A stretch of DNA of 64,000 bases, taken from positions 101,298 to 165,297 of the forward strand of contig NZ_JANRHH010000037.1 in assembly GCF_030433435.1 (NCBI RefSeq). Direction: 5' to 3'. Every line of letters starts with the position of its first letter. Positions within the stretch are counted from its first letter, which is position 1. This stretch comes from Polycladomyces subterraneus (GTDB taxonomy: Bacteria; Bacillota; Bacilli; Thermoactinomycetales; JIR-001). The position numbers were made by a program, and so were the translations under genes. A model generated the notes under the pieces. The model was not told where the DNA came from. It worked only from the letters and a program-made list of their open reading frames with translations, and did no database searches. Of the stretch, positions 1-9,535 are shown one piece after another.

Positions 1-228
1 CTGCACCAACTGATCCCCATCCCGCACACACATCGTAAATACCCCGCGCAAACGCGGTTGGATCAGGGTGAGTCCAGTCTCTTCGACAAATTCACGTTGA
101 ACGGTTTCCAACAGCGTCTCGCCGGGTTCCACTTTGCCACCAGGAGCGGTCCACCATCCGCGTCGCGGTTTTTGCAGCAACAACACACGGTTCCGGTCCC
201 GCAAAATGCAATTGGCCACACGTTGCAT
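1..228 (-). CDS. NUDIX hydrolase (YvcI-like), 3' part cut by window edge
   Basis: Hydrolase of nucleoside diphosphate-linked substrates, probably (d)NTP clean-up; substrate cannot be told from sequence. The first 76 residues are visible, starting [21 protein letters not shown] complete Nudix box is present: [12 protein letters not shown] followed by the REFVEETGL half, which supplies the metal-binding glutamates. The ATG at 226-228 is preceded by AGAGGTGAAAG. The gene runs off the left edge of the window. Its position beside trxB matches yvcI of Bacillus subtilis. The identification as a Nudix protein is firm; the orthology to YvcI rests on synteny. Confidence 0.9.
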   Translation of the reverse strand, partial: MQRVANCILRDRNRVLLLQKPRRGWWTAPGGKVEPGETLLETVQREFVEETGLTLIQPRLRGVFTMCVRDGDQLVQ

Positions 229-290
229 CCGCTTTCACCTCTGGATTTTAGCATATCATTCTAATTCCTGACGTGTAAATTTTTTTTAAA

Positions 291-317
291 AGAAAACAAG
301 CGGGGATGACCCCCGCT
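291..317 (-). terminator. Rho-independent terminator behind the CBS-domain gene
   Basis: A 7-bp stem AGCGGGG/CCCCGCT (299-305 with 311-317) is followed on the minus strand by a T-rich stretch. It lies about 50 bases after the stop of the CBS-domain gene and before the nudix gene, so the two are probably separate transcripts. Confidence 0.5.
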
Positions 318-364
318 GAGACGATTCGTCATATCCTGTGGGCGTGGAAAAATCGAACCGGTCG

Positions 365-877
365 TCATCTTCGGGGCAAAATGGAATCGGATTCTCGCGC
401 TTCCCGCTTTGTTCCGGGATGTGAGTCCGCTTGCATCGCCTGCCAAAACTCCTGCTGAAAATACTCGGTCACCTTTTGCATTAATACCCGCCGGGTCAAG
501 ATACCAATAAATTTGTTTTTCATATCGATAATCGGAATGTAGGGCCGATCGATCAGCACTTCAAAAGCGAAAGAGAAAATGGAGTTGGCCATGATTCCGG
601 AGTGATTCTTGTTCATTGCTTCGTACACACGATGATGAGGGAGCATCTGGAAGTTGAAATCTCCTTTGGACATCATGAAGTCCAAGATGTTTGTCTTACT
701 GATCAATCCCTCGACTTCCCCGTTTTCATTGATCACCGGTACCGATGCGTATCCGCGCCGCATCAACACCAACAATGCCCGCTCCAATGTCCAGTCGGGC
801 GCCACCGTCACCACTTTTTCTTTCGGAATGATCAACGACGCAATCTCTTTGGAAAACAGGAATCCGTCGTTTTTCAT
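365..877 (-). CDS. CBS-domain protein, c-di-AMP receptor CbpB/DarB (YkuL-like)
   Basis: Small two-CBS-domain protein of about 170 residues. By family it binds cyclic di-AMP and, in B. subtilis, unliganded DarB stimulates the (p)ppGpp synthetase and pyruvate carboxylase. The first CBS unit covers roughly residues 15-75 (VPVINENGEVEGLISKTNIL) and the second roughly 85-145 (YIPIIDMKNKFIGILTRR). The ATG at 875-877 is chosen because AGGGGAGAGCAAC precedes it and it begins MKNDGFLFSKEI, whereas an in-frame start 40 codons upstream adds unrelated residues. The charged tail after residue 150 is not part of the CBS fold. The receptor role is inferred from family resemblance. Confidence 0.82.
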   Translation of the reverse strand: MKNDGFLFSKEIASLIIPKEKVVTVAPDWTLERALLVLMRRGYASVPVINENGEVEGLISKTNILDFMMSKGDFNFQMLPHHRVYEAMNKNHSGIMANSIFSFAFEVLIDRPYIPIIDMKNKFIGILTRRVLMQKVTEYFQQEFWQAMQADSHPGTKREARESDSILPRR

Positions 878-1111
878 GTTGCTCTCCCCTGTCGCGGAAA
901 TACGGTCGATAGTCAGGACATAAAAATACCGCCGGACAGGCGCCCCGGCGGCGAAAAAACTTGCACCAGATGCGCCTTCTCTCCATTTCATGCGCAACTG
1001 CTTCGATCCGTTTGGACGTTGACATGTCCCTCAATTATCGAAACGGTGATCCGCACTGGAGAGTTCCCGTCATGGTCTTTAGCTTCTCGCCGTCTGATGC
1101 GATGCTTCCTT

Positions 1112-2065
<954 letters not shown>

Positions 2066-2083
2066 TTATACAATCGCATGCAA

Positions 2084-2109
2084 ACATCCCACATTCGAAG
2101 GTGGGATGT
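2084..2109 (-). terminator. stem-loop between the thioredoxin-like gene and trxB
   Basis: A perfect 9-bp stem ACATCCCAC/GTGGGATGT with an 8-base loop lies 37 bases upstream of the trxB start. The T tract on the minus strand is only TTT, so termination would be weak. It may end the upstream transcript or shape the trxB leader. Confidence 0.4.
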
Positions 2110-2321
2110 AAGATGGAACCTTTCCAACTCCTGTATACCCGTTTTGCTGCCGTCGATAACTTGAAAAAAGCCAAAACAGGGCCTATTTAAAACACGTTCC
2201 CACCTGTTGGCGTTTCCTCCGCCTCGGCGGGAACTGTTTCACAAAGGCGTGTCTCTTTTCACCATTTGTCAGGCACGCCTGAAAGCCGCTCAACTGAGAA
2301 ACGGCCCACACTCTTTACCCT

Positions 2322-2639
2322 TTACTTGGCCATCTGCTCCAGAAACGTTTCAATCTGTTCCTGAGTTTTGGCCTCCCGGCTCGGCAGACGGCCGGTTTCC
2401 CGCCCGTCCTCGAACACGATGAATGTTGGAATCCCTCTTACATTATATTGTTCTGCGATGGAACGTGATTCATCCACGTCGATCTCGCCAAACTGAAAGT
2501 TGGAAGAGAACTTTTTCTCGATCTCAGGCAAAAAAGGTGCCACGCGTTTACAGTCCACGCACCAACCGGCATTGAACTCCACCACTTTTTTTCCTGATGC
2601 GATAAACTGTGCAAACGACTGCTGATTCAATTTTTCCAT
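2322..2639 (-). CDS. thioredoxin-family protein (YtpP-like)
   Basis: Single thioredoxin domain of 105 residues, normal length. The active site is WCVDC (Cys27, Cys30) rather than the canonical WCGPC, so it is a thioredoxin-like oxidoreductase and not the main housekeeping thioredoxin. The cis-proline motif RGIPTFIVF is present. The ATG at 2637-2639 is preceded by AAGGGGGAG. It lies 46 bases behind the TPR-HTH gene and about 270 bases ahead of trxB on the same strand, which suggests a shared redox function, but co-transcription is not certain because of the intervening stem-loop. Confidence 0.85.
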   Translation of the reverse strand: MEKLNQQSFAQFIASGKKVVEFNAGWCVDCKRVAPFLPEIEKKFSSNFQFGEIDVDESRSIAEQYNVRGIPTFIVFEDGRETGRLPSREAKTQEQIETFLEQMAK

Positions 2640-2685
2640 CGCACTCTCCCCCTTACAACCTCACGATGTCAACGCCAGATGCCGA

Positions 2686-4419
2686 TTATTCGGTTGAGCG
2701 GGTGGAAATCTCCTTGAAATGGCGGCTCAGTGCACATGTTTGTTCCATCTGACGAGCGTGTCTGCCGACTGTGGACGGGGACACGCCGTATTTTTCCGCC
2801 ACTTCTGTTTGTGTCCGCCCTTGTCCGTGCAGCTTGGCAATCACATATTCCAAGGCAGCCGCCCAGCCTTCCACTTTTCTGACGGTGGGCAACTCCTTCT
2901 GTTTTTGCGTCAAAAAGGTGGTCCACAAGATCTGAGCGTCTTGGAGCAACGCCTCAGAATAACACCCTTTCATGTGGCCAAAACAGCATTCCAGCACTTG
3001 TCGCCAGACTTGGATCTCACTGGCTTGCTTGGCCAATTGTTCTCCCGAAATGACGTGTTCAGCACCGCCCATCCGGACATGGTAAGGACCTTTGGCCCCC
3101 ATCTGATACAAGATCATCAGGGCCGTTTTCTTCAGTTCATCCTCATGATCCGGACTCAACAGGAACTGGCGCAGGATCTGCTCCACTTCCTCATCCGCCA
3201 TCCAGCCCAACAACTGCAGGATTTGCTGTTTCGTCTCCTTGTCCCCGTGTTGAAGAGCCCAGTAAAATGACGAACGGACCAAGGGGTTGACACGGAATTG
3301 CTCAGGTACGGGGTTCGCCTGGTCCTCCGACGACTTTGCCTGCTCGTGAAACGGCAACTGATAATGGTAGCTGATCAGCGGAAGCTCCTGCCGTTCCAGA
3401 CGCGATTCCTTCAACAAGCCCAGATAGTACTTGGGCACGGGAGAATCAGGGTCCATCTCGGCTGCGATACTCCAGTACTTTTGTGCCTTGCGCCAGCGAC
3501 CCGTGTTCATCGATGCGGCTGCAAGATAATGATACAAGCTGGGTTCCGGCTGACTATCCATCAGAAGCAGACGGTGAAATGCTTCGTAAGCTGCTTCGTG
3601 TTCGCCCAGAATGCCCAATGTGGTGGCTAGTTTGTACAGATGCTCCACATGCGTGGGAACGAGCTTTTTCAAGACATCAACCAAACGGTCCCGCTCCGGT
3701 TCACGTCCCAGGTGCTGATACAGCACAGCCAAGTTGCATAATGCATGCAAATTGCCCGGATCCGTCTCCAGCACCTGATGAATGGTGTCCACCGCCTGCT
3801 GAAACTGCCCCGTGTAATAATAGGCCAATGCCAGATTGTTACGTGCGGCCAAAAAGTCGGGATGCGCTTCAACCAGTTCCTCCAGCAGTTGGGTGGCCAG
3901 AACGAATCGCCCTTCTTCCAAATGTTTGCGGGCCGTATCGTGCTTGACGAACCATTCTGGACGATCCACGCGCTCCGGACGTCGCGGAGGACGCCCCAGT
4001 TCGTAAGCCAGCATCTGCAGCATTTCTTCCGCTTCTTCGGCAAATTCGCCGTCGGGGTCTTTCTCTAAATAGGTGATCAAATATTCTTCGGCCAACTCGA
4101 AATCGTCCATGTTGGCCGCATTATTCGCCATGTAGAAAAAACACTCGTGCAATTCCGGATCGATTTCGTTCAGCACGGTTTCCAACACTTCATTGGATTC
4201 CTCAAACCGCCCCATCTCGGATAAAATCCCCGCCAAATTGCAGTGATTGATGGGGTTGTCCGGTTCCTTCTCCACTGCCAGACGGAAATATTTCAATGCT
4301 TTGGGGTAGTTTTGCTTGTCCAGCGAGCGAACCGCTCGCTCAAAGAAAAATCCGGCATCCATGCGAAGCCGAACGACTTTTCTCGATTGGTTTCGCCATT
4401 TTGCTTCTTGTTTTTTCAT
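2686..4419 (-). CDS. TPR-repeat protein with C-terminal helix-turn-helix (YvcD-like)
   Basis: A 577-residue soluble protein. Several tetratricopeptide repeats are visible from about residue 20 to 340 (e.g. YPKALKYFRLAVEKEPDNP, AAYEAFHRLLLMDSQPEPS). A middle region of unknown type follows, and the last 60 residues contain a helix-turn-helix (QTEVAEKYGVSPSTVGRHAR). This combination suggests a protein-interaction scaffold that can also bind DNA; the target is unknown. The ATG is preceded by GGGGGGAAAAT. Its place between the his operon side and trxB matches yvcD of B. subtilis, although the HTH tail is not something I can confirm for YvcD. Confidence 0.8.
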   Translation of the reverse strand: MKKQEAKWRNQSRKVVRLRMDAGFFFERAVRSLDKQNYPKALKYFRLAVEKEPDNPINHCNLAGILSEMGRFEESNEVLETVLNEIDPELHECFFYMANNAANMDDFELAEEYLITYLEKDPDGEFAEEAEEMLQMLAYELGRPPRRPERVDRPEWFVKHDTARKHLEEGRFVLATQLLEELVEAHPDFLAARNNLALAYYYTGQFQQAVDTIHQVLETDPGNLHALCNLAVLYQHLGREPERDRLVDVLKKLVPTHVEHLYKLATTLGILGEHEAAYEAFHRLLLMDSQPEPSLYHYLAAASMNTGRWRKAQKYWSIAAEMDPDSPVPKYYLGLLKESRLERQELPLISYHYQLPFHEQAKSSEDQANPVPEQFRVNPLVRSSFYWALQHGDKETKQQILQLLGWMADEEVEQILRQFLLSPDHEDELKKTALMILYQMGAKGPYHVRMGGAEHVISGEQLAKQASEIQVWRQVLECCFGHMKGCYSEALLQDAQILWTTFLTQKQKELPTVRKVEGWAAALEYVIAKLHGQGRTQTEVAEKYGVSPSTVGRHARQMEQTCALSRHFKEISTRSTE

Positions 4420-4508
4420 ATTTTCCCCCCACCCAGCACCTGTTACAAGCTGGTGGTCGGTATTTGGTGATCAACTTTGGAAAGATTATACCACAATTTC
4501 ACACAGGT

Positions 4509-5459
4509 TTACATTCCCCCGCGGAACAATGTGCTGATCGACCCTCCCCGTTCGATCAGATCGATTGCTTTCGCCAACAACGGCGCCATCGACAACACTT
4601 TCAGTTTGGGCGAGGACACCGCCTCCGGCAGTGGCAGCGTGTCCGTGACGAGCACTTCCCGGATGCCGGGATGGACCAACCGTTCCCACGCATAATCGGA
4701 AAAAACAGGATGGGTGGCACACACGTACGACGGTTCGGCACCTTTGGCAAGCAATCCCTCCACGACGCTCACAATCGTACCGCCGGTATCGATCATATCC
4801 TCGATGACGATGGGGGTTCGCCCCTTCACTTCGCCGATAATATGCGTGATCGCCGCCTCATGATGGGCCGGTCGCTTCTTCATCATGATCGCGAACGGGG
4901 CGTCCAGATACGTGGCCAGTTTTTCCGCCATTTTGGCCCTTCCCGCGTCAGGTGAGACTACCACCGGTTTCATGATGTTCTTTGATTTGAGATATTCCGT
5001 CATATGGTCCAGTGCGGTAAGATGATCGACGGGCGTGTGAAAAAATCCCTGGATGGCGGGTGCGTGCAAATCGATGGTGATGACGCGATCAATCCCGACC
5101 ACCGTCAACAAATCGGCCACCACTTTGGCCGTGATCGGCTCCCGGGGTGCGTCTTTCTTTTCCTGACGGGCATAACCGAAGTAGGGAATCACCGCATTGA
5201 CGCTACGGGCAGAAGCCCTTCTGGCGGCATCCGCCATGATCAGGAGTTCCATCAGATGGTCGTTGACCGGATGGGAAAAGGTCTGCACGATATACAAATC
5301 GGCATTGCGCACGCTCTCTTCATAGTGAACGTAGATTTCCCCGCTTTTGAAGCGGTTGATCCGCACACTGCCCAATGGCTTCTTCAAACAGGATGCGATA
5401 GTCTCGGCCAGTTTCGGGTTGGACGTGCCGGAAAACAACATGTATCCCTTGGATTGCAT
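4509..5459 (-). CDS. prs: ribose-phosphate pyrophosphokinase, divergent paralogue
   Basis: Makes PRPP from ribose 5-phosphate and ATP, feeding histidine, purine and pyrimidine synthesis. The family is clear from DLHAPAIQGFF, VVSPDAGRAKMAEKL and the PRPP-binding loop VIEDMIDTGGTI. These differ from the canonical Prs motifs (DLHAGQIQGFF, SPDHGGVTRAR, IDDIIDTAGTI), so this is probably a second, diverged copy and may be regulated differently. The ATG at 5457-5459 (MQSKGYMLFSG) is selected because GGAGGG stands 11 bases upstream; earlier in-frame ATGs lack this. The length of about 316 residues is normal. A terminator-like hairpin lies about 90 bases upstream of the start. Confidence 0.87.
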   Translation of the reverse strand: MQSKGYMLFSGTSNPKLAETIASCLKKPLGSVRINRFKSGEIYVHYEESVRNADLYIVQTFSHPVNDHLMELLIMADAARRASARSVNAVIPYFGYARQEKKDAPREPITAKVVADLLTVVGIDRVITIDLHAPAIQGFFHTPVDHLTALDHMTEYLKSKNIMKPVVVSPDAGRAKMAEKLATYLDAPFAIMMKKRPAHHEAAITHIIGEVKGRTPIVIEDMIDTGGTIVSVVEGLLAKGAEPSYVCATHPVFSDYAWERLVHPGIREVLVTDTLPLPEAVSSPKLKVLSMAPLLAKAIDLIERGGSISTLFRGGM

Positions 5460-5550
5460 GGGTTGTACAATCCCTCCGTAATTTGTTTCCCGCGACAACT
5501 TGCCCCGCATCATCGTATGAACATTTCCGCATTTCCGTCCGGTTTCCTCC

Positions 5551-5583
5551 CAAAAAAGAAAAAAGACCGGCAGGATGAGCCGG
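5551..5583 (-). terminator. intrinsic terminator in the prs leader (possible attenuator)
   Basis: On the minus strand CCGGC-7 nt-GCCGG (5567-5583) is followed by TCTTTTTTCTTTTTT, a strong terminator. No gene lies upstream on this strand (trmH starts divergently at 5821), so it sits inside the untranslated leader of prs. A downstream ACCGG just after the T tract could pair with the CCGGT of the 3' stem arm, giving a possible alternative structure. No known riboswitch or T-box consensus was recognised in 5590-5760; the rest of this 361-base gap holds only the two divergent promoters, which I could not place precisely. Confidence 0.6.
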
Positions 5584-5820
5584 ATTCGTGAACCGATATA
5601 TCGACAACCATGGTACCCATCAGCTGACAAGCACAGACGACGATAACCCAAGGCGAGCGATTCCAGATTCCCCAATTGGCGCACCCGGGATAAGGGTAGG
5701 AAATAACTAGGTCATTTGCGCAAACCAAGGAATTGTAGTAAAGTTTCAGTGAATAAAGCTTCTATTCAACCCGATCCGAGCAGCAAAGAGTATCAACAAT
5801 ATGGGAGAGGGGGGTAGAAG

Positions 5821-6603
5821 TTGCGAGTATCAACAGTCAGGTTCCAAGAGTTAATGAAAGAAAACGATTGTATACAAATGCTGCTGGAAACCGGTATAGT
5901 CCAGGAAAAAGAGCGCTGGATATTGGAAATGATTCGGCCTGAGCGGTTGATGCGATTGTTTCAGGTGTTGAATCAACGTACAAGATATATCTCGGTGTTG
6001 CTTGAGGCTGTTGATGACGGACACAACCAGGCAGCGGTTCTGCGGACTGCGGATGCCTTTGGTATCCAGAATATCTCCGTTGTCACCGGGAATCAACCGT
6101 TTGAACCGAGTAAGAAGATTACCCAAGGTGCCCATAAATGGCTAACGATCAAAAAGAAGCCAGACCTGCAAACAGCGGTGAAAGATCTGAAGTCGGAGGG
6201 TTATCAAATCTACGCTACTTATCTTGGGGATGGCGCGGTTCCGGTCGAGGAGATCGACCTTTCCAGGCCCACCGTACTCATTTTCGGCAACGAGCACAAG
6301 GGAATTTCGGAAGAAGCGGCCAACTTGGCGGACGGCAAATTCTACATTCCCATGTATGGCTTTGTGCAAAGTTTCAATATTTCCGTAGCAGCGGCGCTTG
6401 CCCTGCAGGAAGTAACGAAACGGGCCCGTAAAACGGCCAAAGAGCGCTATTATCTGACTGACAAGGAAAAGCGGGAGTTGTACCTGGAATGGATCTTAAA
6501 AACGCTTCGGCCGCAAACCCGGAAAAGGGTGCAAAAGAGATTGGAGATGTCAAAGCAATCGCTTGCCAATCTAGATAGCAGCAACCACAGATTAACAGGC
6601 TAA
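5821..6603 (+). CDS. trmH: tRNA (guanosine-2'-O-)-methyltransferase, SpoU/TrmH family
   Basis: SAM-dependent RNA ribose methyltransferase of the SPOUT class, probably acting on G18 of tRNA. The three family motifs are seen: NQAAVLRTADAFG (motif 1, about residue 63), FGNEHKGIS (motif 2, about 156) and PMYGFVQSFNISVAAAL (motif 3, about 178), which form the knotted SAM site. A basic C-terminal tail (KTLRPQTRKRVQKRLE) is typical of TrmH. The start is TTG at 5821, directly behind GAGGGGGGTAGAAG; no ATG with a comparable ribosome site exists nearby. It is transcribed divergently from prs and appears monocistronic. Confidence 0.87.
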   Translation: MRVSTVRFQELMKENDCIQMLLETGIVQEKERWILEMIRPERLMRLFQVLNQRTRYISVLLEAVDDGHNQAAVLRTADAFGIQNISVVTGNQPFEPSKKITQGAHKWLTIKKKPDLQTAVKDLKSEGYQIYATYLGDGAVPVEEIDLSRPTVLIFGNEHKGISEEAANLADGKFYIPMYGFVQSFNISVAAALALQEVTKRARKTAKERYYLTDKEKRELYLEWILKTLRPQTRKRVQKRLEMSKQSLANLDSSNHRLTG

Positions 6604-6624
6604 GATCACTGAAAAAGAACTGTC

Positions 6625-6660
6625 AAAAAATCCCGGCCTTCGAGCCGGGATTAAATTAAA
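6625..6660. terminator. bidirectional terminator behind trmH
   Basis: A 7-bp GC stem TCCCGGC/GCCGGGA (6631-6650) lies 28 bases after the trmH stop. The T tract is better on the minus strand (ATTTTTTG) than on the plus strand (TTAAATTAAA), so it may serve both trmH and a small minus-strand remnant to its right. Confidence 0.55.
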
Positions 6661-6702
6661 TAATGGGGAAGCGGGCATTCATCTGCCCGGTCTCTCTTTC
6701 CG

Positions 6703-6777
6703 TCAATCATTTCTTGGGTCGTAGTGAATGTGGATCGGCTCTAATCCCTCCTTTTTCACATGGAAGTGATCAATCAT
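6703..6777 (-). pseudogene. short orphan reading frame, probable gene remnant
   Basis: A 24-codon frame beginning MIDHFHVKKEGLEPIHIHYD and ending TGA. The frame stays open for a few codons upstream of the ATG without a start or ribosome site. It is followed by a small hairpin GGGCA/TGCCC and then the terminator at 6625-6660, as expected for the 3' end of a gene. I do not recognise the family. It may be the preserved tail of a deleted gene. Confidence 0.25.
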
Positions 6778-6856
6778 CTCAACAAAATTATTCCGAAGTG
6801 GAAATCAACAATCCGTTGGAACTTAAAATAAATTGATTTTAAGGAGTTAAATGGAA

Positions 6857-7237
6857 ATGCGAAAATTTTCGTTGTTGGTATGTTTCTTCGTGATATTGCT
6901 TGCGTTAACGAGTTGTACCGCAGAAAAGCCCAGCGAAGTTATCATTCAAAAAGCGAATGGATATGAAACAACGATTAATGATGCTAATAAAATTGAAAAA
7001 ATAATGACTATTGTTGGGGAAGTCAATTGGAAAGAAGGATCGACTCCAACAATGGCCAGAAACGAGGATGCCCGTTTCTGGATGAATGACGATAACAAAA
7101 AGAAAGAGACGTATCTTATTTGGTTTGGCAAATACGGAAATGCAGAATTAATAAGGGATTCTACAAAAGGATCTGCATATGGGACACTTACAGCGGATCA
7201 AGCAAAACAGTTAAAAGAAATATTACTCGGTTCTTGA
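6857..7237 (+). CDS. small lipoprotein of unknown function
   Basis: About 126 residues with a lipoprotein signal: MRKFSLLVCFFVILLAL followed by lipobox LTSC (Cys about residue 20), so the mature protein is expected to be lipid-anchored on the outer face of the membrane. The remaining region is hydrophilic, with YLIWFGKYGNAELI and a C-terminal TADQAKQLKEIL. No family recognised. AAGGAG lies 10 bases ahead of this ATG and only 4 ahead of the ATG two codons upstream, so I prefer the second. Base composition is more AT-rich than the neighbouring his operon, which may indicate later acquisition. Confidence 0.65.
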   Translation: MRKFSLLVCFFVILLALTSCTAEKPSEVIIQKANGYETTINDANKIEKIMTIVGEVNWKEGSTPTMARNEDARFWMNDDNKKKETYLIWFGKYGNAELIRDSTKGSAYGTLTADQAKQLKEILLGS

Positions 7238-7343
7238 TTCGCTCTGCGCGAGTCGTTTCAACATCCCTTATGATCGGAATGATGTATGTGGATCAAGATG
7301 CGATGTCATCGTTGTGATAATCCGTGTCAACATGGTGTTTCGC

Positions 7344-7380
7344 AAGAAAAACAACCCCCACCATCGTACAGATGGTGGGG
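7344..7380 (-). terminator. terminator of the histidine operon
   Basis: A perfect 9-bp stem CCCCACCAT/ATGGTGGGG (7356-7364 with 7372-7380) is followed on the minus strand by GTTGTTTTTCTTG. It stands 12 bases behind the hisIE stop. Confidence 0.85.
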
Positions 7381-7392
7381 TACTTGCATCCA

Positions 7393-8037
7393 CTATTCCT
7401 TCTGATCGGCATACCGCCCGCGCAATTCGGCCAATACGTCGTCCAACGGCAGTTTGGCTTGCCGGAGCAACACCAACAGATGGTACAGCAGATCAGCCAT
7501 CTCGTACCGCAATTCCTCATGCGATTCGTTTTTGGCGGCGATGATCACCTCTGCTGCCTCTTCGCCCACTTTCTTCAGGATTTTGTCCAGTCCTTTTTCA
7601 AACAGATAGGTGGTGTAGGAGCCCTCCGGGCGTTCCGCCTCACGCCGGGCAATGAGGGATTCCAACCGGTTGAGGATGTCAAAACGATCCGTTGTCGGTT
7701 CTTCCCCGGATGGATTGACGGTGCCAAAACAACTGACGGCGCCGGTGTGGCAGGCCGGTCCGTTGGGAATCACCTTGACCAGCAAGGAGTCCCGGTCACA
7801 ATCCCACTGGAGAGAAACGACGCGTTGTCTATGACCCGACGTTTCCCCTTTGTGCCAGAGCGATTGGCGCGAACGGCTCCAAAACCAGGTTTCCCCCGTT
7901 TCAATCGTTTTCTTCAACGCGGTTTCATTCATATAGGCCAACGTCAATACTTCCTTGCTCACCGCGTCCTGGACGATGGCGGGGACGAGGCCACGGTCGT
8001 CCCATCGGATCGCGCTTACGTCGATTTGACCGTCCAC
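7393..8037 (-). CDS. hisIE: bifunctional phosphoribosyl-AMP cyclohydrolase / phosphoribosyl-ATP pyrophosphatase
   Basis: Catalyses steps 2 and 3 of histidine synthesis. The HisI half (residues about 1-110) carries the zinc/metal motif [12 protein letters not shown] and [12 protein letters not shown]; the HisE half (about 120-214) carries the pyrophosphatase helix [17 protein letters not shown] and [13 protein letters not shown]. The fusion of both halves is common in Bacilli. It starts with GTG at 8035-8037, overlapping the hisF end by 22 bases with AAAGGAG inside hisF, which implies translational coupling. It is the last gene of the operon and precedes a strong terminator. Confidence 0.95.
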   Translation of the reverse strand: MDGQIDVSAIRWDDRGLVPAIVQDAVSKEVLTLAYMNETALKKTIETGETWFWSRSRQSLWHKGETSGHRQRVVSLQWDCDRDSLLVKVIPNGPACHTGAVSCFGTVNPSGEEPTTDRFDILNRLESLIARREAERPEGSYTTYLFEKGLDKILKKVGEEAAEVIIAAKNESHEELRYEMADLLYHLLVLLRQAKLPLDDVLAELRGRYADQKE

Positions 8038-8792
8038 CGCACGTTCACTCCTTTGTCCGCCAAATACCGTTTCACTTCTTCAATGGAAAGCTCCTGATAG
8101 TGAAAGATGGACGCTGCCAATGCCGCATCCGCTCCCGCCTCTGCAAAAGCCTCATAAAAATGGTGTGCCTCCCCGGCCCCGCCGGAAGCGATGACCGGCA
8201 CGCGTACCGCTTCGGCCACCACGCGGGTGAGTGCCAAATCGTAGCCATCCTTCTGTCCGTCCTGATCCATGCTGGTGAGCAGAATCTCGCCAGCTCCCCG
8301 CTCGACGGCTTCCTTGGCCCATTCGACGGCGCGTTTGCCCGTTTCCCGTCTGCCGCCGTGCGTGTAGACGAACCAATCGTCCCGGTCGGGATCGTATTTG
8401 GCGTCGATGGCGACGACGATGCACTGGCTACCGAACCGGCGGGCGCCGTCTTCGATCAGCTGGGGATTCAAGATGGCAGAAGTGTTGATCGACACCTTGT
8501 CCGCACCAGCACGGAGGAGCCGGAACATGTCCTCCACCGAACCGATGCCGCCTCCGACCGTGAAGGGAATCGTCAGTTGCGCCGCTGCGCTTTGCACCAC
8601 GTCGATCATCGTCTTGCGCTCCTCATGGGAAGCGGAGATGTCCAGAAAGACCAGTTCATCCGCGCCTTCCCGGTCATACAGACGGGCCAGTTCTACGGGA
8701 TCTCCGGCATCGCGCAGCTGTTGGAAGGAAACCCCTTTGACCACGCGTCCGTCTTTCACATCCAAGCAGGGAATGATCCGTTTGGTGATCAT
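8016..8792 (-). CDS. hisF: imidazole glycerol phosphate synthase, cyclase subunit
   Basis: TIM-barrel cyclase that, with the HisH glutaminase, turns PRFAR into IGP and AICAR. The N terminus [20 protein letters not shown] contains the conserved catalytic Asp ([12 protein letters not shown]), and the second phosphate site appears as [11 protein letters not shown]. Asp in IDAKYD (second catalytic Asp region) is present. The 258 residues match the family. The ATG overlaps the hisA stop in an ATGA-type arrangement. Both partner subunits are encoded in this operon, separated only by hisA. Confidence 0.96.
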   Translation of the reverse strand: MITKRIIPCLDVKDGRVVKGVSFQQLRDAGDPVELARLYDREGADELVFLDISASHEERKTMIDVVQSAAAQLTIPFTVGGGIGSVEDMFRLLRAGADKVSINTSAILNPQLIEDGARRFGSQCIVVAIDAKYDPDRDDWFVYTHGGRRETGKRAVEWAKEAVERGAGEILLTSMDQDGQKDGYDLALTRVVAEAVRVPVIASGGAGEAHHFYEAFAEAGADAALAASIFHYQELSIEEVKRYLADKGVNVRWTVKST

Positions 8793-9535
8793 GGGGTTGC
8801 CTCCTCGCCTTCAACGGCACGAACTGCCTCGCGCAATCGGATGTCACCGGTATACAGCGCCCGCCCCACGATGGCTCCGGCCACGCCCTCCTGTTGGTAA
8901 CGGGCCAATTCCACCAGATCAGAGGTGTCCCGCACGCCGCCGGATGCGATCACCTGCTTGCCGCAAGTACGGGCCAGCGAGCACACCGCTTCGACGTTGG
9001 GACCTTGCAGCGTGCCATCCCGAGAAATATCCGTGAAAATAAATGTTTCCGCACCGTGTCTGGCCATCTCCACCGCCAGTTCCTCTGCGCTCACTTCAGC
9101 CGTTTTCAACCATCCATGGGTGGCGACGCGCCCCTCACGCGCATCGACACCCAATGCGATCCGGTCCCCGTAGTCTGCCAACACCGCTCGAACAAACTCC
9201 GGATCATCAATGGCAGCGGAACCGATCACCGCCCGCTGTACACCGATGGACCACAAACGCTCCAGCCGCTCACGCGTGCGCACTCCTCCACCTACTTGCA
9301 CCGGAATGTCCACCGCTGCCACAATGGCACGGATCACGTCTTCGTTGACCGCTTCACCGGAGCGTGCCGCATCCAGATCCACCACGTGCAACCAGTGTGC
9401 TCCCTCACGAGCAAACTGCCGTGCCACTGCGACGGGATCTTGGGCGTACACCGTTTCCGCATCGTAATCGCCTTGGTATAGGCGGACACATCGTCCGCCG
9501 CGCAAATCAATCGCCGGATATACGACGAAACTCAT
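8789..9535 (-). CDS. hisA: ProFAR isomerase
   Basis: TIM-barrel isomerase that opens the ribose ring of ProFAR. It begins [20 protein letters not shown] with the conserved Asp (AIDLRGG), has HVVDLDAA and the second-half catalytic Asp in [14 protein letters not shown], and [11 protein letters not shown] as phosphate site. An apparent upstream extension of 51 codons is read within hisH and is not part of the gene; the ATG at 9533-9535 overlaps the hisH stop. The length of about 248 residues is normal. Confidence 0.95.
   Translation of the reverse strand: MSFVVYPAIDLRGGRCVRLYQGDYDAETVYAQDPVAVARQFAREGAHWLHVVDLDAARSGEAVNEDVIRAIVAAVDIPVQVGGGVRTRERLERLWSIGVQRAVIGSAAIDDPEFVRAVLADYGDRIALGVDAREGRVATHGWLKTAEVSAEELAVEMARHGAETFIFTDISRDGTLQGPNVEAVCSLARTCGKQVIASGGVRDTSDLVELARYQQEGVAGAIVGRALYTGDIRLREAVRAVEGEEATP

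Noticed and set aside
2200..2300. Further copy of the dispersed repeat near 2260 (GGCGTGTCTCTTTTC)
   Set aside because: Only the short GCGTGTCT word is shared; the inner conserved words and opposite arm are absent.
5590..5760. Riboswitch or T-box in the prs leader
   Set aside because: No GGGTGGTACCGCG-like T-box core, no ydaO, purine, SAM or guanidine/PRPP core was recognised; only the terminator is claimed.
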